The notes under the pieces are model-generated. The model was not told the DNA's origin. It did no database searches and worked only from the letters and a program-made list of their open reading frames with translations. Made by a program: the position numbers and the translations under genes. Of a stretch of DNA of 64,000 nucleotides, positions 48,839 through 58,013 are shown in pieces. Positions within the stretch are counted from its first letter, which is position 1, and every line of letters begins with the position of its first letter. This DNA is from Brevundimonas sp. (GTDB lineage Bacteria > Pseudomonadota > Alphaproteobacteria > Caulobacterales > Caulobacteraceae): NCBI RefSeq assembly GCF_029946145.1, contig NZ_JAQSDY010000021.1, forward strand, positions 62,001 through 126,000. Direction: 5' to 3'.

Positions 48839-50098
48839 ATGACCGCCGAGCCCGCCTTCCAGTCCGACTTCCTGAAAACCCTTCAGGCGCGCGGCTACAT
48901 CCATCAGATCACCCACCCGGCCGAGCTCGACGCCGCCGCGGCGAGTGGCGTGGTCACCGGCTACATCGGCTTCGACGCCACGGCGCCCTCGCTGCACGTC
49001 GGCAGCCTGATCCAGATCATGATGCTGCGACGGCTCCAGCAGGCGGGCCACAAGCCCATCGTCCTGATGGGCGGCGGCACCACCAAGGTCGGGGACCCCA
49101 CCGGCAAGGACGCCTCGCGCCCCCAGCTGACCGACGAGACCATCCAGTCGAACATCGCCTCGATCCGCACAGTGTTCGAGAAATTCCTCACCTTCGGCGA
49201 CGGCCCGACCGACGCGATCATGCTCGACAACGACCAGTGGCTGTCGGGCTACGGCTACATCCAGTTCCTGCGCGACTACGGCACGCATTTCACCATCAAC
49301 CGGATGCTGGCCTTCGACTCGGTCAAGCTGCGGCTGGAACGCGAACAGCCGATGACCTTCCTCGAGTTCAACTACATGCTGATGCAGTCGGTGGACTTCC
49401 TCGAGCTCAACCGCGCCCGGAACTGCACCCTGCAGATGGGCGGCTCGGACCAGTGGGGCAACATCGTCTCGGGCGTCGATCTGGTGCGCCGCGTCGACCA
49501 CAAGGCCGCCTTCGGCCTGACCACGCCCCTGCTGACCACCGCCTCGGGCGGCAAGATGGGCAAGACGGCCCAGGGCGCGGTCTGGCTGAATGCGGAACAG
49601 CTGAGCCCGTATGACTACTGGCAGTTCTGGCGCAACGTCGACGACGCCGACGTGGGCAAATTCCTGCGCCTGTTCACCGACCTGCCGCTGGGCGAGATCG
49701 CCCGGCTCGAGACCCTTGAGGGCGCCGGCATCAACGACGCCAAGAAGACCCTGGCCGACGCCGCCACGACGATGCTGCACGGCGCGGATGCCGCCGCCCA
49801 CGCCCGCGGCGCGGCCGAGGCCGCCTTCGAACAGGGCAGGCTGTCCGTCGACCTGCCCACAGTGGAATTGCCGCGCGACGAGGTCATCGGCGCCATGATC
49901 GCCGCCGTCACGACGAAAGCCGGTCTGACCGCCTCCAACGGCGAGGCCCGCCGCCTCGCCCAGGGCGGCGGTCTGCGTCTCAACGACGAAGCCATCGCCG
50001 ACGGCGCCCGCCTGATCGAGGCCGGCGACGTCAACGCGGACGGGGTCCTCAAGCTGGCCGCCGGTAAGAAGAAGATCGTGCTGGTGCGCCCGGTCTGA
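48839..50098 (+). CDS. tyrS: Tyrosyl-tRNA synthetase
   Basis: Charges tRNA-Tyr. The 419-residue product has the class I HIGH-type motif PSLHVG near residue 46. YMLMQSVDF and [12 protein letters not shown] form the tyrosine site, and GGKMGKT is the KMSKS-type loop. A C-terminal S4-like RNA-binding domain lies around residues 350-419. ATG 48839 was chosen; an upstream open stretch is shadow of the divergent gene. Confidence 0.95.
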   Translation: MTAEPAFQSDFLKTLQARGYIHQITHPAELDAAAASGVVTGYIGFDATAPSLHVGSLIQIMMLRRLQQAGHKPIVLMGGGTTKVGDPTGKDASRPQLTDETIQSNIASIRTVFEKFLTFGDGPTDAIMLDNDQWLSGYGYIQFLRDYGTHFTINRMLAFDSVKLRLEREQPMTFLEFNYMLMQSVDFLELNRARNCTLQMGGSDQWGNIVSGVDLVRRVDHKAAFGLTTPLLTTASGGKMGKTAQGAVWLNAEQLSPYDYWQFWRNVDDADVGKFLRLFTDLPLGEIARLETLEGAGINDAKKTLADAATTMLHGADAAAHARGAAEAAFEQGRLSVDLPTVELPRDEVIGAMIAAVTTKAGLTASNGEARRLAQGGGLRLNDEAIADGARLIEAGDVNADGVLKLAAGKKKIVLVRPV

Positions 50099-50107
50099 CC
50101 CCATCCG

Positions 50108-50217
50108 CCGTCACCCTCAGGCTTGACCCGAGGGCCGGACCATCCATCGCTCGTGCGAAAACGGCGTCGCACCAGCGGTCCCACATCCGATCCTCGGGTC
50201 AAGCCCGAGGATGACGG
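50108..50217. repeat. Palindromic repeat between tyrS and bcp
   Basis: CCGTCACCCTCAGGCTTGAC (50108-50127) faces GGTCAAGCCCGAGGATGACG (50197-50216). It is the same arm family as the repeats beside the GIY-YIG gene, with TTGACCC in place of TTGTCCC. The following bases GGGAGG serve as the bcp ribosome-binding site. Confidence 0.88.
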
Positions 50218-50227
50218 GAGGAATGAG

Positions 50228-50692
50228 TTGGAAATCACCGAAGGCCTGCCGGCCCCCGCATTCGACATGGCCGCGGACGGCGGCGGCCGCGCATCCCTCG
50301 CCGCCCTCAAGGGCCAGACCGTCGTCCTGTTCTTCTACCCCAAGGCCGACACTCCGGCCTGCACCACCGAGAGCCAGGACTTCTCGGCCCTGATCGACGA
50401 CTTCGCCGGCGCCGGCGCCGTGGTCATCGGCGTCTCGCGCGACCCCGTGAAGAAGCTTGACCGCTTCAAGGCCAAACACGACCTCAAGGTCATCCTCGCC
50501 TCCGACGAGCCCGAGGACGTGACCAACGCCTGGGGCGTCTGGGTGCAGAAGAAGCTCTACGGCCGCGAATACATGGGCATCGAACGCGCCACCTTCCTGA
50601 TCGACGGCGACGGCGTCGTCCGCCGGGTCTGGCGCAAGGTTTCAGTCAAGGGCCACGCAGCTGAAGTTCTTGCGACCGTGAAATCGCTCTGA
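50228..50692 (+). CDS. bcp: Thioredoxin-dependent peroxiredoxin, BCP family
   Basis: Reduces hydroperoxides. The 154-residue product has FFYPKADTPACTTESQDFSAL in two parts, with the peroxidatic Cys in TPACTTE. The second Cys found five residues later in E. coli Bcp is absent, so it may be a 1-Cys type. Start is TTG 50228, preceded at good distance by GGGAGG from the repeat. The frame is also open back to 50123 through that repeat, and ATG 50223 is out of frame. Confidence 0.88.
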   Translation: MEITEGLPAPAFDMAADGGGRASLAALKGQTVVLFFYPKADTPACTTESQDFSALIDDFAGAGAVVIGVSRDPVKKLDRFKAKHDLKVILASDEPEDVTNAWGVWVQKKLYGREYMGIERATFLIDGDGVVRRVWRKVSVKGHAAEVLATVKSL

Positions 50693-50746
50693 CCACGGAC
50701 TGTTCTCTACAACCAGAGATGTAATTGTCGTTTCAAAGATTCGCGC

Positions 50747-50768
50747 ACTCGCCTGACAGGCGAGTTTT
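50747..50768 (+). terminator. Rho-independent terminator after bcp
   Basis: ACTCGCC, loop TGACA, GGCGAGT followed by TTT: a 7-bp GC-rich stem with a short T-run, 55 bp after the bcp stop. Confidence 0.75.
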
Positions 50769-50833
50769 GAGCTCGAATACGGTCTTCGTTCGCCCGAACA
50801 CGCTTGATCGTGGTTAACAAGGCGTGAAGAGAC

Positions 50834-50863
50834 TTGTCCCCGGGGCGCTACCTGGCGCATATA
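50834..50863 (+). promoter_or_regulatory. Candidate promoter for the M23 peptidase-bactofilin operon
   Basis: TTGTCC (50834-50839), an 18-base spacer and CATATA (50858-50863) lie about 30 bp before ATG 50892. Read by eye. Confidence 0.35.
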
Positions 50864-50891
50864 CCCCGCTCGTACGTGGGGGCGTTGCGTG

Positions 50892-52043
50892 ATGACCGAA
50901 CACGAGCCGACCAACAGGCGGTCTCTGATCGGAAAGTGGTTTCCGACCCGATACCTGTATCTGCGTGACGGCGACGCCGTTCGCGCCTGGGCGCTGACGC
51001 CGGGCAAACAGGTCCTGGCCGCCGCGGCGGCCCTCCTGATCGGCGGCTGGACCATGGCCGCCTCGGGCAGCCTGATCTTCGACATGGTGGCGCAGAGCCA
51101 GTCCGACCGCACCGTGGCCCGCGCCCGCGCCGCGTCCGAACGGATGAACGCCGACCTGCAGGCCCGTCTTGACAGCGCGGTCGTGCGCATGACCGCCACC
51201 ACCGGATCGCTCGACGAGATGGCGCAGATGGTCGAGCGCCGTCACGCCGCCCTGACCCAGGTCATGGGCATGTTCCGCGGCGTCGAGGGCGCCCAGGCGG
51301 CCCTGCGGCCGGCGATCGCGCCCGATCCGGCCCGCACCTCTCCCGTCCAGCGCATGATCGCCGTCCGCATGGACCAGGAGCGGCTGATCGCGCGCGCCGA
51401 AAGCGAGGCCCACACGCGGGCCGAACGCCTGCGCCTCGCCTTCCGGCTGGCCGGACTGAACCCCGCCGCCTACGCCCCGCACGACACGGCCCTGGGCGGC
51501 CCGCTGGTGGAAGCCCGCGATCCCCGCGCCCTCGCCGCCGTGCTGGACGTGGACGAAGCCTTCGCGGTTCGCATCCGTCACGCCGCCGACAATCTTTCGG
51601 AGATGCGGACCCTGGCCAATGCGGCCGAGGGCATGCCCTTCCGCCGCCCGACCCAGGCGCGCACCACCTCCGGCTTCGGCGTCCGGTTCGACCCCTTCAA
51701 CGGCCGCCCCGCCCTGCATCAGGGGCAGGATTTCGCGGCCCCGCTGAATACCCCGATCCACGCCCCGGCTCCCGGAATCGTGTCTTTTGTCGGCGTGCGT
51801 TCAGGGTATGGCAACACCGTTGAGATAGATCATGGACGCGGTTTCAAGACGCGCTACGCTCATCTGAACGCCACGGCGGTCACGCCCGGACAGCGTATCG
51901 CGCTGGGCCAGCGCGTCGGCGCCATGGGAACCACAGGACGCTCCACCGGCGTCCACCTGCACTACGAAGTGTGGATGGACGGCCGCCCGCAAAACCCCGC
52001 CCGCTTCATGAGAGCCGGAGATCAACTTGTTCAACAAGACTAA
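50892..52043 (+). CDS. M23-family murein endopeptidase, bactofilin-linked
   Basis: Peptidoglycan DD-endopeptidase-type protein. The 383-residue product has a short cytoplasmic N-terminus and a transmembrane segment (about residues 39-60), then a helical region (about 65-130). The C-terminal LytM domain carries GRPALHQGQDFAAP (first zinc ligands), RYAHL and HLHYEV. All catalytic His/Asp positions appear present, so activity is expected. ATG 50892 follows an in-frame GTG. The gene overlaps the bactofilin gene by 17 bases. M23 peptidase-bactofilin pairs (LmdC-BacA) shape stalks and curvature in related bacteria. Confidence 0.9.
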   Translation: MTEHEPTNRRSLIGKWFPTRYLYLRDGDAVRAWALTPGKQVLAAAAALLIGGWTMAASGSLIFDMVAQSQSDRTVARARAASERMNADLQARLDSAVVRMTATTGSLDEMAQMVERRHAALTQVMGMFRGVEGAQAALRPAIAPDPARTSPVQRMIAVRMDQERLIARAESEAHTRAERLRLAFRLAGLNPAAYAPHDTALGGPLVEARDPRALAAVLDVDEAFAVRIRHAADNLSEMRTLANAAEGMPFRRPTQARTTSGFGVRFDPFNGRPALHQGQDFAAPLNTPIHAPAPGIVSFVGVRSGYGNTVEIDHGRGFKTRYAHLNATAVTPGQRIALGQRVGAMGTTGRSTGVHLHYEVWMDGRPQNPARFMRAGDQLVQQD

Positions 52044-52563
52044 GTCCCCCGTCCCACCGCCCCAGCCGCGCGCCAACAGCGGCTCGGCCATTCCGCCCCT
52101 GCCCGACCTGCCGACGCCCGGCGGCCCGGCCGCTGCGCCGCGTTCCGCCTCGCCGGCTCCGGCCAGCCAGCGCGGGCTGTCGACCCTGTCGTCGGACCTC
52201 CAGTTCGACGGCAACATTTCGGGCGGCGGCGATCTCCAGATCGACGGCGCCATCAAGGGCGACGTCCGCGTCGGCCGCCTGATCGTCGGCGAGACCGGCG
52301 CGGTCGAGGGCAATGTCTCGGGCGACTATGTCGAGATCCGGGGCCGCGTCGTCGGCGCCATCTCGGGCAAGCAGGTCAAGCTGATCGCCACGGCCTATGT
52401 CGACGGCGACATCACCGCCGAACAGATGTCGATCGACATCGGCGCCTATTTCCAGGGCCGCGTCCTGCAGGGCCGCCGCGAAGCGCCCGCGCCGACCGCG
52501 CCGCCCCGCCCGGCCGCGCCTGAGGCGGCGCCGCAGATCATCGACATGAAGCCGGGGGCGTAA
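52027..52563 (+). CDS. Bactofilin
   Basis: Bactofilins polymerise into membrane-associated filaments that localise cell-wall enzymes. The 178-residue product has a Pro-rich N-terminal 55 residues containing a membrane-targeting MFNKTKSP start. A right-handed beta-helix core follows (FDGNISGGGDLQIDGAIKGD, repeated hydrophobic/Gly pattern to residue 150), then a Pro/Ala tail. Start is TTG 52027 with GGAG 8 bp before it; it lies within the end of the M23 gene, so synthesis is coupled. Confidence 0.92.
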   Translation: MFNKTKSPVPPPQPRANSGSAIPPLPDLPTPGGPAAAPRSASPAPASQRGLSTLSSDLQFDGNISGGGDLQIDGAIKGDVRVGRLIVGETGAVEGNVSGDYVEIRGRVVGAISGKQVKLIATAYVDGDITAEQMSIDIGAYFQGRVLQGRREAPAPTAPPRPAAPEAAPQIIDMKPGA

Positions 52564-52570
52564 CAAACGC

Positions 52571-52687
52571 CTCTCCCTCCCCTTCATGGGGAGGGATGTC
52601 GACGCGAAGCGGCGACAGGGTGGGGTGCATCAGGCATTCCCCACCCGGTCGCTTCGCGACCACCCTCCCCACTTCGGGGGAGGGAGA
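52571..52687. repeat. Palindromic repeat between bactofilin and prfB
   Basis: CTCTCCCTCCCCTTCATGGG (52571-52590) faces CACTTCGGGGGAGGGAGA (52670-52687). Inner complementary segments GTCGACGCGAAGCGGCGAC and GGTCGCTTCGCGACCACC are also present. It lies between convergent genes and ends 5 bp from the prfB stop. Confidence 0.82.
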
Positions 52688-52692
52688 CCATC

Positions 52693-53815
52693 CTAATCCA
52701 CCGTCGAGCCGCGCGTCTCGCCGACTCGCGCCGCCAGCGCTGCGCCCATGAAGGCGTCCAGGTCGCCGTCCAGAACCCCTTGCGTGTCCGATGTCTCGAC
52801 GTTGGTCCGCAGATCCTTGACCATCTGGTAGGGCTGCAGGACGTAGGATCGGATCTGGTGACCCCAGCCGATGTCGGTCTTGGCGTCGGCCACGGCCTGC
52901 GCCGCCGCCTCGCGCCGCTGCAGCTCCAGCTCGTACAGACGGGCCCGCAGCATCTTCCACGCCTGTTCGCGGTTCTGGTGCTGCGACCGGCCGGCCTGAC
53001 AGGCCACCACGGTGTTGGTCGGGATGTGCGTCAGACGCACAGCCGAGTCGGTCTTGTTGATGTGCTGCCCGCCCGAGCCCGAGGCGCGATAGGTGTCGGT
53101 GCGCACGTCGGACGGATTGATGTCGATCTCGATGGCGTCATCCACCACCGGCGAGACTCCGATCGAGGCGAACGAGGTATGCCGCTTGGCCGCCGCGTCA
53201 AAGGGGCTGATGCGCACCAGCCGGTGCACGCCCGATTCCGACTTCAGCCAGCCGTAGGCGTTGGGCCCGGTGATCAGGATGGTGGCCGACTTGATGCCGG
53301 CCTGTTCGCCCGATTCCTCGGCCTCAAGCTCGACCTCGTAGCCGTGCGCCCTGGCCCAGCGCGAATACATGCGCAGCAGCATCCCGGCCCAGTCGCAGGA
53401 CTCGGTCCCGCCGGCGCCGGAGTTCACTTCCAGATAGGCGTCGTTGCCGTCGGCCTCGCCCGACAGCAGGGCCTCCAGTTCGGCGCGCCCGGCCCGGTCC
53501 TTGATCGCCTTCAGCTGCGCGCGCGCCTCCTCCAGCGTCGCCTCGTCGCCTTCCTCGTCAGCCATTTCGGAGAGCATGACCCCCTCCTCCAGCCCGGTTT
53601 CCATCTGGCGGACGGTGTTGATCTGGGCCTCGAGGCGCGAGCGGTCGCGCGACACGGCCTGGGCCGCCTCGGGGTCGTTCCACAGCGTCGGGTCCTCGAC
53701 CCGCGCGTTCAGCTCATCGAGTTTTCGAAGCGCGACATCCCAGTCAAAGACGCCTCCTGAGCAGAGCGATGCTCTGCTCGATGTCGGCCTTCATGGCCTC
53801 GACATCCGGTCTCAT
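52693..53815 (-). CDS. prfB: Peptide chain release factor 2, with programmed +1 frameshift
   Basis: RF2 terminates translation at UGA and UAA. The first 23 codons run from ATG 53815 to an in-frame TGA (53746-53744). Continuing in the +1 frame from GAC at 53745 gives 350 more residues, 373 in all, the usual RF2 length. The second frame contains [16 protein letters not shown] (GGQ) and [13 protein letters not shown]. The TGA is preceded by CTT, and AGGAGG lies 3 bases before that: the standard autoregulatory site. The second-frame ATG codons further in would truncate the first domain. Confidence 0.96.
53744..53758 (-). promoter_or_regulatory. prfB +1 programmed frameshift site
   Basis: Minus-strand sequence AGGAGG-CGT-CTT-TGA-C: a Shine-Dalgarno-like stimulator, slippery CTT and RF2-dependent stop. 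It matches the known RF2 autoregulation site except that CGT precedes CTT where E. coli has GGG TAT. Confidence 0.95.
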
Positions 53816-53842
53816 CGCGAACTCCTGCGATTCCAAAAGGGA

Positions 53843-53871
53843 ACGGCGCGCCCGAAAAGCAGGCGCGCCGT
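53843..53871 (-). terminator. Hairpin after the penicillin-binding protein gene
   Basis: ACGGCGCGCC, loop of nine bases, GGCGCGCCGT: a perfect 10-bp stem 20 bp after the stop, followed on the minus strand by TCCCTTTT. It is probably an intrinsic terminator separating it from prfB. Confidence 0.6.
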
Positions 53872-53891
53872 CGATGGCTCTACCTAGAGGG

Positions 53892-56315
53892 TCAGTACAG
53901 TCCGCTCAAGTCCTCCGCCGGTTCCTTCTTCGGCGGCGGCGGTGTCGTGGGCGGCGGCGGTGCGGAAGCCGCGGGCGGGGCGTCGGGCCCCTCGATCTCG
54001 CGGCGGATCACCTCATTGTAGTTCTGCGGACCCGTGGGAATCTGTTCCGCCGGCGCCCGCCGCTCCTCCTCGCGGCGCCGTTCGGTGCCGGGGCGGAAGG
54101 CTTCCTCGATGCCGTTCACGGTGCGGAAGACGGCGTTGCGAGGCCGCACGAACGGTCGGGCCGGACGCTCGCGCAGGGCCACGCGCATGAAGTCGGTGAA
54201 CACCGGCACCGGGCCCGTGGCGCCCGTCTCGCCCGAGCCCAGCGGCCGGTTATCGTCGAAGCCGATGAACACCCCCACCACGATGTCGGACGAGAAGCCG
54301 ACGAACCAGGCCGAGCGATACTCATTGGTCGTGCCCGTCTTGCCGCCGACCCAGGGCCCCAGGCTGCTGGCGCTGGCCGCCGTGCCCCGCCGGACCACGC
54401 CCTCCAGCATCGAACTCATCTGATAGGCGGTGATCGGGTCGATGACCTGGGTTCCGCGCTGTTCCAGACGCGGCGACTCCTGACCGGTGAATGGCCGGCC
54501 GCAGTCGCGGCAGCGGCGCGGATCGGCGCTGAAAATGGTCTCGCCGTCCCGGTCCTGGACCATTTCGATCAGATAGGGATCGACCCGCCGGCCGCCGTTG
54601 ACGAAGGCGGCGTAGGCCGCCGTCAGCCGGTACGGCGTCGTCTCACCGGCGCCCAGCGACACCGACAGGTTGGGCTGCAGGTCGTCGGCGACGCCCATCT
54701 TCCTCGACAGGTCGACGACATTGCGCATGCCGATGGCCTGGGCCAGCCGCACGGTCATGACATTGCGCGACAGCTCCAGCCCGCGGCGCAGCGTTTGCGG
54801 ACCATAGTATTCGCGGCTGTAGTTTTCCGGCGTCCAGCGTTCCCCGTTGCGTCCGCCGGCGAAGCTGATGGGCGCGTCCAGGATGATCGAGACGGGGGTG
54901 TAATCCCCCTCCAGGGCCGTCGCATAGACGAACGGCTTGAACGCCGAGCCCGGCTGACGCTTCGCCTGGGTCGCGCGGTTGAAGCTGGACAGGGCGTAGG
55001 AATAGCCCCCGACCATGGCCAGCACCCGGCCCGACTGGGGCTCGATGGCGACCAGGGCGCCGTTGACGCGCGGCACCTGTTTCAGGGCGTACTGGCCGCC
55101 CTGCGCCTCGACGAAGATCAGATCGCCGCGTTTCAGCGGGCGGTTGGCGTTGGCCCAGGCCGCGTCCCCGGTGATCAGATAGCCGGTGTGATCGTCGCGG
55201 GCGGTGCGGATGCGCACGCTGTTGCCGGCGGCGTTCTCGACGGCCGCGGCTTCCCACGCCCGGCGCTCGGGCGGACGCTGGCCGCGCACGGCGGTCTCAC
55301 GCCAGCCCCCGGCGAAGTCGGTCGTGCCCCACGGCCCGCGCCAGCCGTGCCGGCGGTCATAGTTCTCCAGCCCCTTCATCAGGGCGTCGCGCGCCGCCGA
55401 CTGCAGCGTCGGGTCCAGCGTCGTGCGCATATAGTAGCCGCCGCGATTGACCTCTTCCTTGCCGAAGCGGGCGATGGCCTGACGCCGCGCCTCCTCGACG
55501 AAGAAGTCGGCGTCGGCGTACTGGGCCCGGCGCGGCGCGTCCTGGGTCGTCAGCGGCCGCCCGCGGGCCGCCACCAGTTCCTCGTCGCTGATCCAGCCGC
55601 TCTGGTTCATCTCGCCCAGCACCCAGTCGCGGCGGCCCTTGGCCGCGCCGGGGTGGCGTTTGGGGTGATAGTTGTTAGGCCCCTTGGGCAGGGCCGCCAG
55701 GAAGGCCGCCTCGTCCGGCGTCAGCTGGCTCAGCGACTTGCCGAAATAATTGTAGGCCGCCGCCGCCACGCCGAACGAACGATAGCCCAGGAAGATCTCG
55801 TTCAGATACAGTTCGAGGATCTGCTGTTTCGTCAGCGTCGCCTCCAGCCGGTTGGCCAGGATGGCTTCCTTGACCTTGCGGTTGATGCTGCTCTCGTTGG
55901 TCAGCAGGACGTTCTTGGCGACCTGCTGGGTGATGGTCGAGCCGCCCTCCAGCCGCCGCCCCGTGGCCGCGTTGAACACGTTCTTGAACATGGCCCGGCC
56001 CAGGCCGCCCACGTCGATGCCGCCGTGGTTGAAGAAATTCCGGTCCTCGGCCGCGAGGAACGCCTGCACCACCGGCAACGGGATCTGCTCATACGGCACA
56101 TAGATGCGCCGCTCGTCCGAGAATTCGCCGATCAGGGTGCCGTCGCCCGCATAGACCCGCGTCGCCGTCGCTGGCCGGTAGTCGGCCAGCTCGGACGCGT
56201 CCGGCAGGTCATGGAACAGCCAGGCCGCATAGACGGCGACGATCAGCCCCGCCAGGGCGATTCCGCCCAGCAGGGCGACACCCGCCATTACGAACCAGCG
56301 TTCGGCAATCTTCAC
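53892..56315 (-). CDS. Class A penicillin-binding protein 1A (transglycosylase/transpeptidase)
   Basis: Bifunctional peptidoglycan synthase anchored in the inner membrane. The 807-residue product has one N-terminal transmembrane segment (about residues 9-33). The glycosyltransferase domain carries AAEDRNFFNHGG and EGGSTITQQVAKN, and LELYLNEIFLG follows. An OB-like region leads to the transpeptidase with SAFKPFVY (SxxK), SRN and GGKTGTTNE (KTG). The last 75 residues are Pro/Arg/Glu-rich and end SGLY. It follows the ExoX-like gene by 33 bp. Confidence 0.95.
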   Translation of the reverse strand: MKIAERWFVMAGVALLGGIALAGLIVAVYAAWLFHDLPDASELADYRPATATRVYAGDGTLIGEFSDERRIYVPYEQIPLPVVQAFLAAEDRNFFNHGGIDVGGLGRAMFKNVFNAATGRRLEGGSTITQQVAKNVLLTNESSINRKVKEAILANRLEATLTKQQILELYLNEIFLGYRSFGVAAAAYNYFGKSLSQLTPDEAAFLAALPKGPNNYHPKRHPGAAKGRRDWVLGEMNQSGWISDEELVAARGRPLTTQDAPRRAQYADADFFVEEARRQAIARFGKEEVNRGGYYMRTTLDPTLQSAARDALMKGLENYDRRHGWRGPWGTTDFAGGWRETAVRGQRPPERRAWEAAAVENAAGNSVRIRTARDDHTGYLITGDAAWANANRPLKRGDLIFVEAQGGQYALKQVPRVNGALVAIEPQSGRVLAMVGGYSYALSSFNRATQAKRQPGSAFKPFVYATALEGDYTPVSIILDAPISFAGGRNGERWTPENYSREYYGPQTLRRGLELSRNVMTVRLAQAIGMRNVVDLSRKMGVADDLQPNLSVSLGAGETTPYRLTAAYAAFVNGGRRVDPYLIEMVQDRDGETIFSADPRRCRDCGRPFTGQESPRLEQRGTQVIDPITAYQMSSMLEGVVRRGTAASASSLGPWVGGKTGTTNEYRSAWFVGFSSDIVVGVFIGFDDNRPLGSGETGATGPVPVFTDFMRVALRERPARPFVRPRNAVFRTVNGIEEAFRPGTERRREEERRAPAEQIPTGPQNYNEVIRREIEGPDAPPAASAPPPPTTPPPPKKEPAEDLSGLY

Positions 56316-56348
56316 CGCAGTCTCCGAATGGCGGGCCCGACCACGGGT

Positions 56349-57074
56349 TTAGCTTGCGTCGTCCGCGTCCGCCATAGCATCCGTGCGACGGACGAGCTCC
56401 TGTCGCGCGGCGGCCACGACATCGGCGTCCATATCCCCCTGCCCGGCCATCCAGCGCAGATAGTCGTCGGGCGGATCGGACCACGGCTTGCCGCGATGCT
56501 TGCCGAACGGAATCCGGTTCAGCCTCCGCGGCTCGGACGTCCAGCCGATCATCTGCTCGACCGTCGCCTCTTTCAGCAGGTCGATCAGCAGATGCGCCGT
56601 CACCCAGGCGTCGGGCCCGGCCCGGTGCGCCGGACTGGCCAGCGCCGGATCGAGGTTCAGCCCGCGCCAGTAGCGCAGCACCTGGTTGGAATGCCCCGGC
56701 GCCTGCGGCCACACCGCCTTGGCCGAGCGCACCGTGCAGATCCACGGCAGGCCCCCGTGCGCCGTGTCGGCGATGAAGCCCCGCTCGAACCCCGCGCTGT
56801 GCGCCACCATCACATCGGCGGGCTGGGCGCCGAACATCTCGCGCAGCCGATGTTCGTCGCAATGCGGATCGTCGTCGCGGAAATGGCCCGGCGTCAGATG
56901 GTGCACGGCCATGGCGTGGAACGATATCTCGCCCCGCGGCCTGAACAGTTTCGCCACGGGCGGCAGCGCCGTCCACCCGTCCCCGTCGCGCACCACATCG
57001 ACGATCCCGACCTCGATGATCTCCGCGGTCCGGTCTCCCCCGGTGGTTTCCAGATCGACGACTCTCAGGCGCAT
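56349..57074 (-). CDS. ExoX-like 3'-5' exonuclease
   Basis: DnaQ-fold DEDDh exonuclease with the ExoX architecture. The 241-residue product has VVDLETTG (first acidic pair), AHSAGFERGF and HRAGPDAWVTAHLL (His-Asp). The C-terminal IPFGKHRGKPWSDPPDDYLRWM, here in parts FGKHRGK and DYLRWM, is shared with E. coli ExoX. The second-motif aspartate (FD in ExoX) is Glu here (FE). ATG 57074 was chosen; the longer open frame overlaps upstream noncoding sequence. Confidence 0.87.
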   Translation of the reverse strand: MRLRVVDLETTGGDRTAEIIEVGIVDVVRDGDGWTALPPVAKLFRPRGEISFHAMAVHHLTPGHFRDDDPHCDEHRLREMFGAQPADVMVAHSAGFERGFIADTAHGGLPWICTVRSAKAVWPQAPGHSNQVLRYWRGLNLDPALASPAHRAGPDAWVTAHLLIDLLKEATVEQMIGWTSEPRRLNRIPFGKHRGKPWSDPPDDYLRWMAGQGDMDADVVAAARQELVRRTDAMADADDAS

Positions 57075-57150
57075 GGGACGCAGATAGGCGGTTGGGCGCG
57101 CGAGTGCGAGCGCCGCTTGCTGACTGTTTCCAGCCTGCGGCGGCCCGTCG

Positions 57151-57804
57151 TCAGTCGGCCGACTGCCTGTCGGTGAACACCGCCAGCTGATCGGCGAACG
57201 CTCGCCGGTACGCGGGCCGCGCCTCGCCCCGGGCGATATAGGCCAACAGGTTCGGATACCGCTCCAGCAGGCCCGATCCATCCAGCCGGCGCAGCACCGT
57301 CACCATCATCACGTCGGCGGCGCTGAACGCGCCGTCCAGCCAGTCCGCGTCGCCCAGCCGGCGAGACAGATCACCCAACCGCGCATCCACCCGCGCGTCG
57401 AGCATGGGCAGGCGCGCCTCGTGCCAGGGTTTGTCGCGTTCCATCAGCACGGCCCCTCCACGCTCGAGGATGGGCGGCTCCACTGTGTTCACCGCGGCGA
57501 ACATCCATGCGATCGCCCGGGCCCGGGCGTTTGCATCATCCGGCAGCAGGCCCGCATGGCGTTCCGCTATGTGGAAGACGATCGCCCCCGTCTCGAACAG
57601 GGCCAGGTCGCCCTCCTCATACGTCGGAATCTGCCCGAAGGGATGAACCGCCCGATGCGCGGCCTCCTTCATCTGGCCGAACGAAACCAGACGAACCTCA
57701 TAGGGCCGGCCCACCTCCTCCAGCGCCCAGCGAACGCGCATGTCCCGCGCCAGTCCCCGACCGCGATCAGGCGAACTTTCAAATGCGGTGATGGTGGGGG
57801 TCAC
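57151..57804 (-). CDS. Glutathione S-transferase family protein
   Basis: Cytoplasmic GST-fold protein of 217 residues. The thioredoxin-like N-terminal domain has SPDRGRGLARDMRVRWALEEV and the cis-Pro segment FGQIPTYEEGDLALFETGAI with the glutathione-binding Glu/Thr area. An all-helical C-terminal domain has FSAADVMMVTVLRRL (N-capping motif). No Cys is found at the usual active-site position. Substrate unknown. It lies 76 bp upstream of the ExoX-like gene. Confidence 0.88.
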   Translation of the reverse strand: MTPTITAFESSPDRGRGLARDMRVRWALEEVGRPYEVRLVSFGQMKEAAHRAVHPFGQIPTYEEGDLALFETGAIVFHIAERHAGLLPDDANARARAIAWMFAAVNTVEPPILERGGAVLMERDKPWHEARLPMLDARVDARLGDLSRRLGDADWLDGAFSAADVMMVTVLRRLDGSGLLERYPNLLAYIARGEARPAYRRAFADQLAVFTDRQSAD

Positions 57805-58013
57805 GGGACCGCTCCGGCTGGCTGCGCGATGCCGAAGGGATAAGGTGTCCCCGGCCGTCGTGTCGAACAGGAAGCGCTGACGGACCTTCCCGAGGCGCGG
57901 CCTGGTCAGGTCGCGTAACGGCTCCGGGACGCGGCGCCGGCCTTGCGCAAGATCAAGGCGTGGGGTTTCTCCCCATGCGAGGTTTGATTCTCTTCACCCG
58001 TCAGAGCACCCCT

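Noticed and set aside
53769..57176. Open frame of 1135 codons on the plus strand
   Set aside because: It is antisense to prfB, the penicillin-binding protein and the ExoX-like gene. It shows the Arg/Gly/Pro/His-rich composition of a GC-rich mirror frame and no recognisable domain.
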